64,000 nucleotides of DNA from Mycolicibacterium setense (GCF_000805385.1 NZ_JTJW01000008.1:744001-808000), one strand, 5' to 3'. Positions 50,306-59,547 are shown, numbered from the stretch's first letter. The notes: generated from the letters alone by a model not told the origin. A program made the numbers and translations.

Positions 50306-50697
50306 AACGAAAGAATTCTCCTCACGGTCAAGTGTGTGACCGATCTCCGGATTCGGCGCCGCCCCGTCGCGGCAGAGCGACGGTCACCGTCTAACCGACG
50401 CATTGCGCTCGATCATCGGGTATCCGCCCCTGCGCCTGAGCGCTGTTCATGTCTTCGACGCCGACACGCTCGCCACTGGACCAGAGAACTTTGTTCGATT
50501 CCGCTCGGCGCCGGCTCTACCACAGAGCAGCACGGCAATGGGCGTTGGAGAACTGCATTCTTCTAAGCAGAGAGTACAAACTGTCTGAAACGTATCTGTC
50601 GTTGACACGATGGGCGGCCCGGTGACAGAGTGCTGAGCAGCTGCACAGAATTTCGCCGAATACGCAGCACACACGAACAAAGAACTGGGGACAATCA
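50287..50697. other. intergenic region before mycofactocin-type SDR
   Basis: 411 bases without a supported gene. It starts with the operator/hairpin at 50287-50320. Short open frames in 50336-50588 have no family look, no good ribosome site and overlap each other. The last 120 bases are AT-richer and hold the SDR promoter; CTGGGGA at 50685-50691 is its ribosome site. Confidence 0.5.
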
Positions 50698-51543
50698 ATG
50701 ACTGGACGGGTGGAAGGCAAGGTCGCGTTCGTCACCGGCGCGGCCCGCGGCCAGGGACGTAGCCACGCAGTACGGCTGGCACAAGAGGGCGCCGACATCA
50801 TCGCGATCGACATCTGCGGACCGATCCGACCCGGCGTGGAGACCGCCATCCCCGCGTCCACCTCTGATGACCTCGCCGAGACCGCGAACTTGATCAAGGG
50901 GCTCAACCGTCGCGTCGTGACGGCCGAGGTCGACGTGCGCGATGCCGATGCCATCAGGGCCGCTGTGGACAGCGGCGTCGAGCAGCTCGGTCGCCTCGAC
51001 ATCATCGTGGCCAACGCCGGCATCGGCAACGGCGGTGATGTCCTGCACGAGACCAGTCAGCTGGACTGGGACGAGATGATCGACATCAACTTGTCAGGCG
51101 TCTGGAAGTCGGTCAAAGCCGGTGTGCCGCATTTGATCAAGGGCGGCAACGGCGGCTCGATCATCCTGACCAGCTCCGTCGGCGGTCTCAAGGCCTATCC
51201 GCATTGCGGTAATTACGTCGCCGCCAAGCACGGCGTCGTCGGCCTCATGCGTGGATTCGCAGTCGAGCTGGGACAGCACAACATCCGGTGCAACACCGTG
51301 CATCCCACGCACGTCGCGACCCCGATGCTGCACAACGACGGCACGTTCAAGATGTTCCGACCTGACCTGGAGAACCCGGGTCCCGACGACATGGCGCCGA
51401 TCTGTCAGCTCTTCCACACCCTGCCCATCCCCTGGGTCGAGGCCGTGGACATCAGCAACGCCGTGCTGTTCCTGGCCTCCGACGAGGCCCGCTACATCAC
51501 CGGCGTGACGCTGCCGGTCGACGCGGGAAGCTGCCTCAAGTAG
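50698..51543 (+). CDS. mycofactocin-coupled SDR family oxidoreductase
   Basis: 281 residues. TGAARGQGRSHAVRLAQEGADIIAIDIC at the start is the signature of the mycofactocin-dependent (carveol-dehydrogenase-like) SDRs, with its longer insert PIRPGVETAIPAST, NANAG-type VANAGIG, catalytic Ser in TSSVGGLK, Y-x3-K in NYVAAKHG, and the ending VTLPVDAGSCLK. These hold NAD tightly and pass electrons to mycofactocin. Mycofactocin genes are not in the window. Confidence 0.9.
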   Translation: MTGRVEGKVAFVTGAARGQGRSHAVRLAQEGADIIAIDICGPIRPGVETAIPASTSDDLAETANLIKGLNRRVVTAEVDVRDADAIRAAVDSGVEQLGRLDIIVANAGIGNGGDVLHETSQLDWDEMIDINLSGVWKSVKAGVPHLIKGGNGGSIILTSSVGGLKAYPHCGNYVAAKHGVVGLMRGFAVELGQHNIRCNTVHPTHVATPMLHNDGTFKMFRPDLENPGPDDMAPICQLFHTLPIPWVEAVDISNAVLFLASDEARYITGVTLPVDAGSCLK

Positions 51544-51550
51544 ATCCGGA

Positions 51551-52360
51551 TCACTGACCCGGACCGAGCGTCGCGGCTCCGGTCTGCGGGTGGCGGTACC
51601 AGCCGCCCGCAGCCCGGGTGCCACCATCGACGTGAATGGTCTGTCCAGTGATGTAGCCGGACAGGCCGGAGGCCAGAAAGACTGCTGTCCCTGCGATCTC
51701 GTCGACGTGGCCGGCGCGCCCCATCGGGATACCATTCGCGATCCCCGGTGGCAGGCCGTCCGGCGAGAGGGCCAAGAGGCCCTCGGTGACGGTCAGGTCG
51801 GGCGCGATCGCGTTGACCCTGATGTTGTGCTGCGCGAGTTCGAACGACGCGGTCTGGGTGTAGTTGATGACGCCCGCTTTCGCAGCCGCATATGCGGCGT
51901 AGCCGGGTGCGGCGCGCACTCCCTCGATCGACGTGAGATTGATGATGCTGCCGGGCAATTCATCGGCAACGAGCCGACGCGCCACCCGCTGCGTGCACAG
52001 CAGCACGTGGCGCAGATTGCTCTTGTACAGCGCGTCCCAACCGTTCTCGCTTGTCTCCAGCAGCGGCGAGGAGAACACGCCACCTGCGTTGTTGACCAGG
52101 ATGCGCACGGGCCCCAACTCGGCGGCGGTCTGCGCCAACGCCGCATCCACCTGCTCGCTGTCGCGCACATCGGTGACGATGCCGAGGCCACCGATGGATT
52201 CGGCGGCTTCCGCACAGTTGTCGGCGTTGCGCTCCCAGATCGCCACCGAGGCACCGAAAGCCGCTAGGCCGGCGGCGATACCCCGGCCGATGCCGGTGCC
52301 GCCGCCGGTGACAACAGCCACCTGTCCGGTGAGCAGAACGTCAGAAGGATTGATAGCCAT
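51551..52360 (-). CDS. short-chain dehydrogenase/reductase
   Basis: 269 residues, ATG 52360. TGGGTGIG near 19, NNAGG near 91, catalytic Ser in LTSIEGVR near 140, Y-x3-K in AYAAAKAG near 154, end HVDGGTRAAGG. Classical SDR. Its 3' end converges on the mycofactocin SDR with a 7-base gap. It lies downstream of the double CaiB gene on the same strand, 56 bases away, and may be the last gene of the 61.6-51.5 kb operon. Confidence 0.88.
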   Translation of the reverse strand: MAINPSDVLLTGQVAVVTGGGTGIGRGIAAGLAAFGASVAIWERNADNCAEAAESIGGLGIVTDVRDSEQVDAALAQTAAELGPVRILVNNAGGVFSSPLLETSENGWDALYKSNLRHVLLCTQRVARRLVADELPGSIINLTSIEGVRAAPGYAAYAAAKAGVINYTQTASFELAQHNIRVNAIAPDLTVTEGLLALSPDGLPPGIANGIPMGRAGHVDEIAGTAVFLASGLSGYITGQTIHVDGGTRAAGGWYRHPQTGAATLGPGQ

Positions 52361-52416
52361 GGTTGTTGAGGCTAGATGCAACGCTCGCTGACCGGAGACG
52401 ATACCGACCCGAGAGT

Positions 52417-54834
52417 TCAGCGAGCCGCCTTCCGGCGACCACCCACGCCGGGTTGGTTGCCGATCACGCCGTCCTCGACCAGTTCGTCGATCTCATCGTC
52501 GGACAGACCCAGCTCGGCGAGCAGTTCGTGATTGTGCTCCCCGAGCAGCGGTGCCGCCCGCCGGTGCAATTCCCTCGGGCCGTTGGCCAGCGATACGGGC
52601 AGGGTGCTGTGGGCTGCGGCCATGTTCACCGGGTGACCGACATGTTCGAAGAACCGGCGGAACCGCACCTGTGGCAGTTCCAACTGCCGGTGCGGTTGCA
52701 TCACCTTGGCCACCGGAATACCAGCAGGCCAAAGTGTTTCGACGATCTCGTCGCCACCGCGCGAACGGCACCAGGCCGCCAGCTGCGCGTCGATCAGGTC
52801 GTGGTGTGCCCTCCGCCCCTCGGCGGTGTCCAGGCGCGGGTCCATGGCCCATTCAGGCTGTCCGATCGCCCCTCGTAGTGCGACCCATTGGGCATCGGTG
52901 CTGACCGCGATCGCCACCCAACTGTCGGCACGGCCGAATTCGTCGATCTCGGCGCTCTGGTAGATGTTCTGCGGTGCTGCCGCCGGGCCCCGATTGCCGT
53001 CGCGCTGCAGCAGGGCACCGTATGCCGAGAACTCGATGACCTGCTCGGCGGCGATGTTGAGCGCCGCGTCGACCATCGCCGCCTCGACCAGCACACCCCG
53101 CCCGGTCCGGCGTCGGTGTTCCAGCGCCAACAGCAATCCGGACAACGCATGCACGCCCGCGTTGGGGTCACCGATCGAATACGGTTCGAAGGGGGCGCGA
53201 TCCGGATATCCGGTGAGCCAGCTGAGCCCGGAGGCGTCTTCGATGATGTAGGCGAATGCCGGGTTGTCTCGCCACGGCCCGTCCAGTCCGAAGCCCGGCA
53301 TGCGGACCATGATGATGTCCTCGCGGAGCGCGCGCAGTGAGTCGAAGTCGAGTCCGATCTGTTCGATCACCCTGGGAGTGAAGTTCTCGACCACCACGTC
53401 ACAGGTGGCGATGAGGCGGCGCAGCAGATCCCGGCCCTGTTCGGTCTGGAAGTCCAGCGTCAGGCTCTTCTTGTTGGTGTTGAGCGCGCTGAAGATCGGC
53501 GAGCGCTCCCACCACTGTTCGACGGTGGCCGGAATCCCGGCGATCAACCGGGTGCCGTCCGGCCGGGGAGTCGACTCCAGGTGGATCACCTCGGCGCCGA
53601 GCATCCCGAGTGGGTGCGTGCATGACGGCCCCGCCCAGAACGTCGTCATGTCGAGCACCCGCAGACCGCTGAACGGCAGCCGGTCCCCCTTCGGTCGGCC
53701 GGATGGGGCGTCGCGGGGGGTCAACCGGGTCGCACGGATCTCCTCGGTGTGCTCCCCGAGGCGCGGAGCCGGCGATGGCTCGCGCAGGCCGACACCGGAC
53801 AACCGGTACGGCAGGGCCGGCTGGGTGAATCCGTCCCGAGGATTGCGCACGAATGCCTGACGCTGCAGGAAATGATCCATGGCGGTGACATTCTCGCCGT
53901 TGCCGACGGGCGAATTCGGGATCCGGAACGCCGACGCCAACTCGCGAACGTCGTCCACTTTCTGCTCGCGCAGCCACGCGTACAACTCCTCGGCGTGCAG
54001 ATTTGCCTGCTCGGTGATGGTGAGCTCCGAGGTCTCGTCGATCCAGTCGTCATGCCCGGACATCGCGCACAAATCCCACCACTGTTGAGCCGTACCGCAT
54101 CCGAGTGCCACCAGACCGTCGGCGGCCTGAGCGACGCCGGGCACGGTCGGCTTGCGCTCGGTGCGCCATGGCCGTTCAAGCATTTCGAAGTACGTCACCG
54201 GGTAATACGTCAGGCCCAGGATCTGGGACTCGAGCTGGGAAAGGTCGATCAACTCGCCATGCCCGTCGCGCAGCGCCCTCACCCGGAACGCCAGTGTCAT
54301 CGCCGCGGCGAACGCGCCGGCCAGCCACTCACCGACCTGGCCGCCGATGGATACCGGCGCCCGGTCCTGCACGCCCCGGCCAATTCCGATGGCACCACCC
54401 GACCACGCCTGCAGGGTGAACTCGGTGGCCGCCCGATCACTCCACGGGCCGTCCAGCCCGAAAGGGGTGATGGTCGTGACGATCAGATGCGGATACCGGC
54501 GGAACAGGTCCTCCGGCGCAATCGATTGGGCCACGGCCGATTCCGGAGACCAGATCACCGCATCAGCTGCGGCCAGCAATCGCTCGATCAGCTGCGCGTC
54601 ACCAGGTTGGGCGACCACACTGCGTTTGCCGCCGGCCAGGAAGGCAAACAGTGCACCGTCCTCCTGCGGACCGATCTGGGCGCCCGACGCCGACCAGCGG
54701 CGCAGCGGATCGCCCTCGGGTGCTTCGACTTTGATCACGTCGGCGCCGCCGTCGGCGAGAATCTTCGTGGCGTATGCGCCGGCGATGCCCGACGACAGGT
54801 CGACCACGGTGTACCCGTCAAGTGGTGCAGTCAT
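52417..54834 (-). CDS. double CaiB/BaiF CoA-transferase (two tandem domains)
   Basis: 805 residues from ATG 54834, twice the normal 380-420. Residues 1-400 form one family III CoA-transferase (DGYTVVDLSSGIAGAYATKILADGGADVIKVE), residues 400-805 a second (FSGLRVLDMTTFWAGPSCTHPLGMLGAEVIHLE). The catalytic Asp is seen in half two (YSIGDPNAGVHALSG) but half one has VSIGGQVGEWLAG, with no Asp. So one active domain and one degenerate domain, probably making an intramolecular dimer. Activates a pathway acid by CoA transfer. Follows the crotonase gene by 55 bases. Confidence 0.9.
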   Translation of the reverse strand: MTAPLDGYTVVDLSSGIAGAYATKILADGGADVIKVEAPEGDPLRRWSASGAQIGPQEDGALFAFLAGGKRSVVAQPGDAQLIERLLAAADAVIWSPESAVAQSIAPEDLFRRYPHLIVTTITPFGLDGPWSDRAATEFTLQAWSGGAIGIGRGVQDRAPVSIGGQVGEWLAGAFAAAMTLAFRVRALRDGHGELIDLSQLESQILGLTYYPVTYFEMLERPWRTERKPTVPGVAQAADGLVALGCGTAQQWWDLCAMSGHDDWIDETSELTITEQANLHAEELYAWLREQKVDDVRELASAFRIPNSPVGNGENVTAMDHFLQRQAFVRNPRDGFTQPALPYRLSGVGLREPSPAPRLGEHTEEIRATRLTPRDAPSGRPKGDRLPFSGLRVLDMTTFWAGPSCTHPLGMLGAEVIHLESTPRPDGTRLIAGIPATVEQWWERSPIFSALNTNKKSLTLDFQTEQGRDLLRRLIATCDVVVENFTPRVIEQIGLDFDSLRALREDIIMVRMPGFGLDGPWRDNPAFAYIIEDASGLSWLTGYPDRAPFEPYSIGDPNAGVHALSGLLLALEHRRRTGRGVLVEAAMVDAALNIAAEQVIEFSAYGALLQRDGNRGPAAAPQNIYQSAEIDEFGRADSWVAIAVSTDAQWVALRGAIGQPEWAMDPRLDTAEGRRAHHDLIDAQLAAWCRSRGGDEIVETLWPAGIPVAKVMQPHRQLELPQVRFRRFFEHVGHPVNMAAAHSTLPVSLANGPRELHRRAAPLLGEHNHELLAELGLSDDEIDELVEDGVIGNQPGVGGRRKAAR

Positions 54835-54889
54835 ATCCGCTCTCTCGCCGAAATGGCGTTCCGGCAGGCCATCACTCGAAATCTTCCCG

Positions 54890-55867
54890 CTATTCGGGTT
54901 TGGCCCGGTTCTTCTTGGACAGCCGGAAGTCTGGCGGGAATCTGCTGTCGTTGTCGTTGACGGCGGCCGACAGCCCGGAATCGATCGATTCGAACATGTC
55001 CAGGTCGGCATCGCTGTCGTTGGCCACGCCGTTGCCCATCGATTCGAAGAATGCGCTCAGCAGGCTGCCCATGTACTCACCCTGCTGCTGTTTGAAGATC
55101 TCGAAGAACATCTTCTGCTGAAAGACCGTGTCCACCGGGCGGTTTCGCGTACACGCCATGGCGTACTTGGCCACCTCGGCCTCAAGCTGGTCGCGTGGCA
55201 CCACCTTGTTCAGGAAATTGCAGTCGTACATCTCGGCGGCGGTGAACGGCCGGCCGGTGAACACCATCTCCTGGAACTTGCGCAGTCCCATCATCTGTAC
55301 CCACGTCCACATGCGCGGGCCCCATCCGTGGTACCGGAAGGACGGGTGACCGAACAGGGCATCGTCCGACGAGATCACCAGATCGGCATCCGCGCACTGA
55401 TAGAAGTGCCAGCCGTAGCAATACCCCTTCGCCTCGACGATGCTGATCTTCTTGAAATCCTGCAACGCACGGTTGCCGGCCTGGGAGTTGGCGTACCAGG
55501 AGCTGATGGTGGCGCCGTTGCGGAATGTGCCCTTCGGCGGGTAGGTGACCTCACCCACACCGTCGTCCTCCAGTCGCAGTTCGGCCAATCGCACCGCCGG
55601 ATTGTCGTTGCCCTCCATGAACTCCGGCAGATCGGCCCCGCTGCCGAGGTTGTCGCCGACACCGCGGATGATGACGACCTTCACGTCGTTGTCCGCGTTG
55701 GCCGCGCGCAGTACGTCGGCGTAGCGCAGCCGGGCCATCGACGTCGGGGCATTGAGAAACTCCGGCCGATTGAACGTGATGGTCGCGATCTTGGTCTTGG
55801 GATCCTTCTCGTAGAGGATGATCTCTTCAGGTGTGGGCCGCTCTGCGGCGGCGGGCTGCTCAGGCAT
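54890..55867 (-). CDS. atypical crotonase-fold enzyme, copy B
   Basis: 325 residues. Close relative of the protein at 20187: KIATITFNRPEFLNAPTS, DNLGSGADLPEF, GYCYGWHFYQCADADLV and ALFGHPSFRYHGWGPRM are shared, as is the C-terminal tail DNDSRFPPDFRLSKK. The normal catalytic Glu pair is again missing. Start overlaps the M24 stop by eight bases. It belongs to a small crotonase subfamily with a W-H in the second oxyanion turn. Reaction unknown; a CoA-ester hydrolase or ring-opening enzyme is possible. Confidence 0.85.
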   Translation of the reverse strand: MPEQPAAAERPTPEEIILYEKDPKTKIATITFNRPEFLNAPTSMARLRYADVLRAANADNDVKVVIIRGVGDNLGSGADLPEFMEGNDNPAVRLAELRLEDDGVGEVTYPPKGTFRNGATISSWYANSQAGNRALQDFKKISIVEAKGYCYGWHFYQCADADLVISSDDALFGHPSFRYHGWGPRMWTWVQMMGLRKFQEMVFTGRPFTAAEMYDCNFLNKVVPRDQLEAEVAKYAMACTRNRPVDTVFQQKMFFEIFKQQQGEYMGSLLSAFFESMGNGVANDSDADLDMFESIDSGLSAAVNDNDSRFPPDFRLSKKNRAKPE

Positions 55868-56993
55868 GTGCCGCCTCGCTGTCTGACGGGGCCTGGGTCA
55901 GTACCTCTGGGCCGTTGGCACCGACGACAACGGCATCGCGGGTGAACACCGCACCGACGCCCGGCTCCCATACGTAGCTGGTGATTGCGAGCACCATGCC
56001 CTCTTCGAGGAGGTCCGCCTCGGTGGTCTCCCGCAGGCTTGGCGTCACCACCGGCGGGTCGAATCCCAGACCGAGGCCGTGCGCCACCGGCATCGCCGGC
56101 AACGCTTCGCCTGCCTGCTCGTACGCGTCCAGCAGAGCACTGGTCGGCGTGCCCGGTCGGCAGGTGTCAACCAGCCTGTCCCACAGGTCATCCCGGCGCC
56201 GGTACAACGATCGAACCGCATCCGACGCTTCGCCGACGCACGCGGTGCGCGCAACCTCGGCGACGTAACCATCGGCGAGCACTCCCGCCGACAGCGCCAC
56301 CAGGTCGCCCTCGCGCACCCGGCCGTCGCCTTCGGCACGCCGCCACGGATGGTCCTTCGATGTCACCCATGCGGCGTCCTGCGTGGCCGGGGTGCTCACC
56401 CCACCAGCCGCCTCGGCCTCCAACACCGCACCGGCAAGGCGCTTCTCGGTGGTCCCGGCGACCAGCTCGGCCATGCCCTTGGCCAGGCCTTCCTCGGCGA
56501 CGGCCAGCGCGCGCCGCAGTGCCAGGATCTCCTCGGGCGTCTTGACCCGGCGGGCCGCACGCATTGCCTGCTCGCCGTCGACCAGCTCCGCGTTCGGGAA
56601 TGCCATCGGCAGCAGCTTGGCGAACGTCGGTGTCAGGGCATCGGTTCCGACGCGGCGTGCGGTTTCGGCACCCTTGATGTCCTGTAACACACTCATCAGG
56701 GTCATCGGGTTCCACGCCAGACCGTAGAGATTCTCGTGCGGAATCTCCTCCGGTATCCCCTCGTCCCAGGTGCTGTTCAGGTGTATCTCACCGGTGGCCC
56801 GGACAAAGGTGCAGATCGGCCCGAACGGTCGGGTACCCACCACCCACAACTGCGGGGCGCCGGAGATGTAGCGGACGTTGGCCTGCCGACCGAGCACCAG
56901 CACATCGAGGTCGTGGACCTCCATCTGTGCGAGGGCGCGCTCCCGACGGCTGGTGCGCAGGGCGCGGCCATCGGCCTCGATTTCAGTTCCCAC
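55860..56993 (-). CDS. M24 (pita-bread) family protein, degenerate metal site
   Basis: 377 residues, GTG 56993 overlapping the stop of the next M24 gene by 11 bases. Creatinase-N domain (LVLGRQANVRYISGAPQLWVVG) then pita-bread domain. Metal ligands: first Asp is Ser in LVALSAGVLADG, second Asp is Glu in YVAEVART, His stays in AHGLGLGFDPP, first Glu is replaced in GMVLAITSYVW, and the last reads FTRDAVVV. So at most one or two of five ligands remain. It may use creatinase-like, metal-free chemistry or be a regulatory half of a heterodimer with the next protein. Confidence 0.85.
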   Translation of the reverse strand: MGTEIEADGRALRTSRRERALAQMEVHDLDVLVLGRQANVRYISGAPQLWVVGTRPFGPICTFVRATGEIHLNSTWDEGIPEEIPHENLYGLAWNPMTLMSVLQDIKGAETARRVGTDALTPTFAKLLPMAFPNAELVDGEQAMRAARRVKTPEEILALRRALAVAEEGLAKGMAELVAGTTEKRLAGAVLEAEAAGGVSTPATQDAAWVTSKDHPWRRAEGDGRVREGDLVALSAGVLADGYVAEVARTACVGEASDAVRSLYRRRDDLWDRLVDTCRPGTPTSALLDAYEQAGEALPAMPVAHGLGLGFDPPVVTPSLRETTEADLLEEGMVLAITSYVWEPGVGAVFTRDAVVVGANGPEVLTQAPSDSEAAHA

Positions 56994-58251
56994 TGGACAC
57001 CTCGTAGGGGTCGTACGGATATTCGGTCAGCGGCATCCAGCCGCCCTCGGTCACCACAACGATCTCCTCACCGCGGTAGCCTCCGGTGCCGTCCTGCCAC
57101 ACCACCGGTTCGAAGACCAGCAGCATGCCGTCCGGGAAGACGAAGTTGTCATCCCACTCTTGTCCGAGATCTGTTCCGATCATCGGCATTTCAGCTGCGC
57201 TCGTACCGATCCCGTGTCCCAGGTAAAAGTGCGGCAGCCACGGCTTCTGCCCGCCCGCGGCGGCCGTCGCCGCACGGCCGAGGTCACCACAGGTGGCACC
57301 GGCCTTGGTCACCGACAGCACCGCGTCGACGATCGCGCTCCACTTGTCGAACTGCTCCTGCTGGGCGGCGGTCGGATCCTCACCGACGATCCACGTGCGT
57401 CCATGGTCAGAGCAGTAGCCGTGATAGGCGATCGACACGTCGGTCCACAGCACATCGCCCCGCTGCAACTCGCGCTCGGTGGTCAGCAGGGGAAGCGCGA
57501 GATCGCCGGTGGTGGTCCAGGCGCCTTCGGCTCTCGAGGCGGGCATGGCCTGCCAGATCGAGTCGAACATGTTGGTCGTGGCACCGAGTTCGAAAGTACG
57601 GCGCACGAATTCGGCGGACAGATCGATCTGCCGCACACCGGGCACGACCGATTTGTGGATCTCGGCAATGGCCTGCTCGGTGATCTGGCAGGCCCGCCGG
57701 ACACACGCGATCTGGTCGGGAGTCTTGACGAGTTTCGCCGCACCGACCACCGGCGCGGCGTCCACCGGGGCGCTGGGGAACAGTGCACTGCCCGCCCGGC
57801 GCATCGCTCCGGTCAACTCGTCGGTGGCGATCGTCGCACCCGCGGGTACCAAGCCGGACAGGGTCTTGGCGAATTGTGCGACACCTTCGTCGAATTCGAG
57901 ATAGACCGGGCCGTGCAGATGGTCGGCGGGCAGGCCCGACTCCATGGCCACGCCCTCACGGAACGGCAGGAACAGGTGCGGATGTTCGTCATCGGCCAGC
58001 ACCACCGCGATCGGCCGCTCGACATGCGACAAACCCGCGTCGGCCAGCGGCCAGGCGATGCCGGTGGCGTACATGACGCTGCCGTTGCCGAGCAGCACCA
58101 GCGCGTCCACTCCCTGCTCGACCATCGCGGCACGCAGACGCGCACCGACCTCACGACGCATCCGGGCGAGGTCGGGTTCGTCGGGAATCTCCAGCGGGGT
58201 GTATCCGGTTCGGGCGATCTGTGTCACGCCCGTTCGCGTCGCAGTGCTCAT
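56983..58251 (-). CDS. M24 family hydrolase, metal site intact
   Basis: 422 residues, ATG 58251. Creatinase-N domain with ALVLLGNGSVMYATGIAWPL, then pita-bread domain with all five ligands: Asp in LWTDVSIAYHG, Asp in GYCSDHGRT, His in GHGIGTSAAEMP, Glu in LLVFEPVVW and Glu in YRGEEIVVV. Members are Xaa-Pro peptidases or amide/ring hydrolases such as ectoine hydrolase. In this catabolic setting hydrolysis of an amide or lactam-like bond is likelier than peptide turnover. Confidence 0.87.
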   Translation of the reverse strand: MSTATRTGVTQIARTGYTPLEIPDEPDLARMRREVGARLRAAMVEQGVDALVLLGNGSVMYATGIAWPLADAGLSHVERPIAVVLADDEHPHLFLPFREGVAMESGLPADHLHGPVYLEFDEGVAQFAKTLSGLVPAGATIATDELTGAMRRAGSALFPSAPVDAAPVVGAAKLVKTPDQIACVRRACQITEQAIAEIHKSVVPGVRQIDLSAEFVRRTFELGATTNMFDSIWQAMPASRAEGAWTTTGDLALPLLTTERELQRGDVLWTDVSIAYHGYCSDHGRTWIVGEDPTAAQQEQFDKWSAIVDAVLSVTKAGATCGDLGRAATAAAGGQKPWLPHFYLGHGIGTSAAEMPMIGTDLGQEWDDNFVFPDGMLLVFEPVVWQDGTGGYRGEEIVVVTEGGWMPLTEYPYDPYEVSSGN

Positions 58252-58270
58252 GCGGTTGCCTCGCAAGTCA

Positions 58271-58330
58271 GATCCACGATTCGCTTGCACGCTGCGCTCA
58301 GATCCACGATGCGCTTGCAAGCTGCGCTCA
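58271..58330. repeat. 30-base direct tandem repeat
   Basis: Two copies, 58271-58300 and 58301-58330, differ at two of 30 positions. They begin GATCCACGAT and end GCTGCGCTCA. The second copy contains the amidohydrolase stop codon, so the repeat lies in the leader of the M24 gene at 58251. It looks like a local duplication. Confidence 0.85.
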
Positions 58331-59497
58331 TGCCAACCCCAGGAACTTCTGGATGTTGGTCGACACGATCTTGGTCGCGTTCTCCGGGCCGACCGCCTCG
58401 ACGACGGTGGCCAGCGACTTCTCCGAGTATCCGAAGGTGCTCTCGTTGTGCGGATAATCGCTGGACCACATCACGTTGTCGACACCGATCTCGTCGATCA
58501 GCCGCAGCCCGAGCGGATCCACCATGAACGAGGCAGCCATGTGCTTGTCCCAGTAATGCCGCACATCGTGCTGCAGCTCGTGGTTGAACATGTGCCGGTA
58601 GGAGGCCAGCATGTGCTCGGCATCCTGCAACGCGGTGGGCACCCAGGCGATTCCGCCCTCGAACCAACCGATCTTGAGCTTCGGATGCCGATCGAGGATC
58701 CCGGAGAAGACGTACTTGGCGAACTGCTCGCGGAATGAATCGACGTTGACCATCATGCCGACCACGACGCTGTTGTTCTCGCACGGCGTCTTTGGCGGCG
58801 TCTCGCCGATGTGGTGGCTGACCGGAATTCCCGACGCCTCGATCTCGTCCCAGACCGCATCCATGGCCGTGCTGCCGTAGTCGTAGATATTGCCCTCGTC
58901 GTCCTTACCGGGGTTCAGCGGCAGCAGGAACGTCTTGAGGCCCAGCGACTTCAGCTGCTCAAGGCTGCTGCGGGTGCCGGCTGGGTCCCACCAGTTGATC
59001 AGCCCCACCCCGTAGAAGTGGCCGTCGCTGTTCTCCTGCAGTTCGGCCATCACCTCGTTGTAGATCCGGAAGACCCGCTCACGGATCGCCTTGTCGGGGT
59101 AGTGGAACAGAGCCAGAACCGCGTTGGGGAACGCGAGCTCCTTGTCGATGCCGTCCTCTTTGAGCTCGCGGATCCGGGCAGCGATGTTGTTCGATGCGGC
59201 ACCGGCGAGATCGTCGTACTGCATCAACACGCGGCCGAAATCGCCTCCGGTCCAGGCTTTGCCCTTCATCCCCACCATGTAGGCGCCGTCCTCGTACCAG
59301 ATGCGCGGAGCGGCACCCTTGAGGTCATCGGGGAAGCGCTCGTAGAAGATGTCGTCGGCCACCGAGATGTGGTTGTCGGCCGAGAAGACGGTGGTCCCTT
59401 CAGGAAGCCCGGGCAGACCGCCCTCTGCCGCGTGGCCGCGCCGATTCTTCGGTGCGCCAAAGCCTTCCGGTGGATAGAGGGTCGTCGAAGCAGTCAT
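58328..59497 (-). CDS. amidohydrolase-2 family protein
   Basis: 389 residues from ATG 59497 with GGAG nine bases before. Metal ligands: D-x-H in FSADNHISV near 43, His in SHHIGETPP near 233, Asp in WSSDYPHNES near 333. Paralogue of the proteins at 39622 and 24340, without the long insert of the latter. It follows the P450 and ferredoxin genes, and precedes the M24 pair. Likely a hydrolase or decarboxylase of the ring or amide product. Confidence 0.88.
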   Translation of the reverse strand: MTASTTLYPPEGFGAPKNRRGHAAEGGLPGLPEGTTVFSADNHISVADDIFYERFPDDLKGAAPRIWYEDGAYMVGMKGKAWTGGDFGRVLMQYDDLAGAASNNIAARIRELKEDGIDKELAFPNAVLALFHYPDKAIRERVFRIYNEVMAELQENSDGHFYGVGLINWWDPAGTRSSLEQLKSLGLKTFLLPLNPGKDDEGNIYDYGSTAMDAVWDEIEASGIPVSHHIGETPPKTPCENNSVVVGMMVNVDSFREQFAKYVFSGILDRHPKLKIGWFEGGIAWVPTALQDAEHMLASYRHMFNHELQHDVRHYWDKHMAASFMVDPLGLRLIDEIGVDNVMWSSDYPHNESTFGYSEKSLATVVEAVGPENATKIVSTNIQKFLGLA

Positions 59498-59547
59498 TTG
59501 TCGTACTCCAATCGGGCTGTAGGGGCTGAGGGCCGGCTGATCGGCAA

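Noticed and set aside
50336..50588. Short open frames before the mycofactocin-type SDR
   Set aside because: Under 80 residues, overlapping, no ribosome site or family look.
54347..55945. 532-residue plus-strand open frame
   Set aside because: Antisense to the double CaiB and crotonase genes.
58271..58330. Possible CRISPR unit
   Set aside because: Two directly adjoining copies with no spacers; a tandem duplication.
56878..58527. 549-residue plus-strand open frame
   Set aside because: Antisense to both M24 genes, whose motifs are clear.
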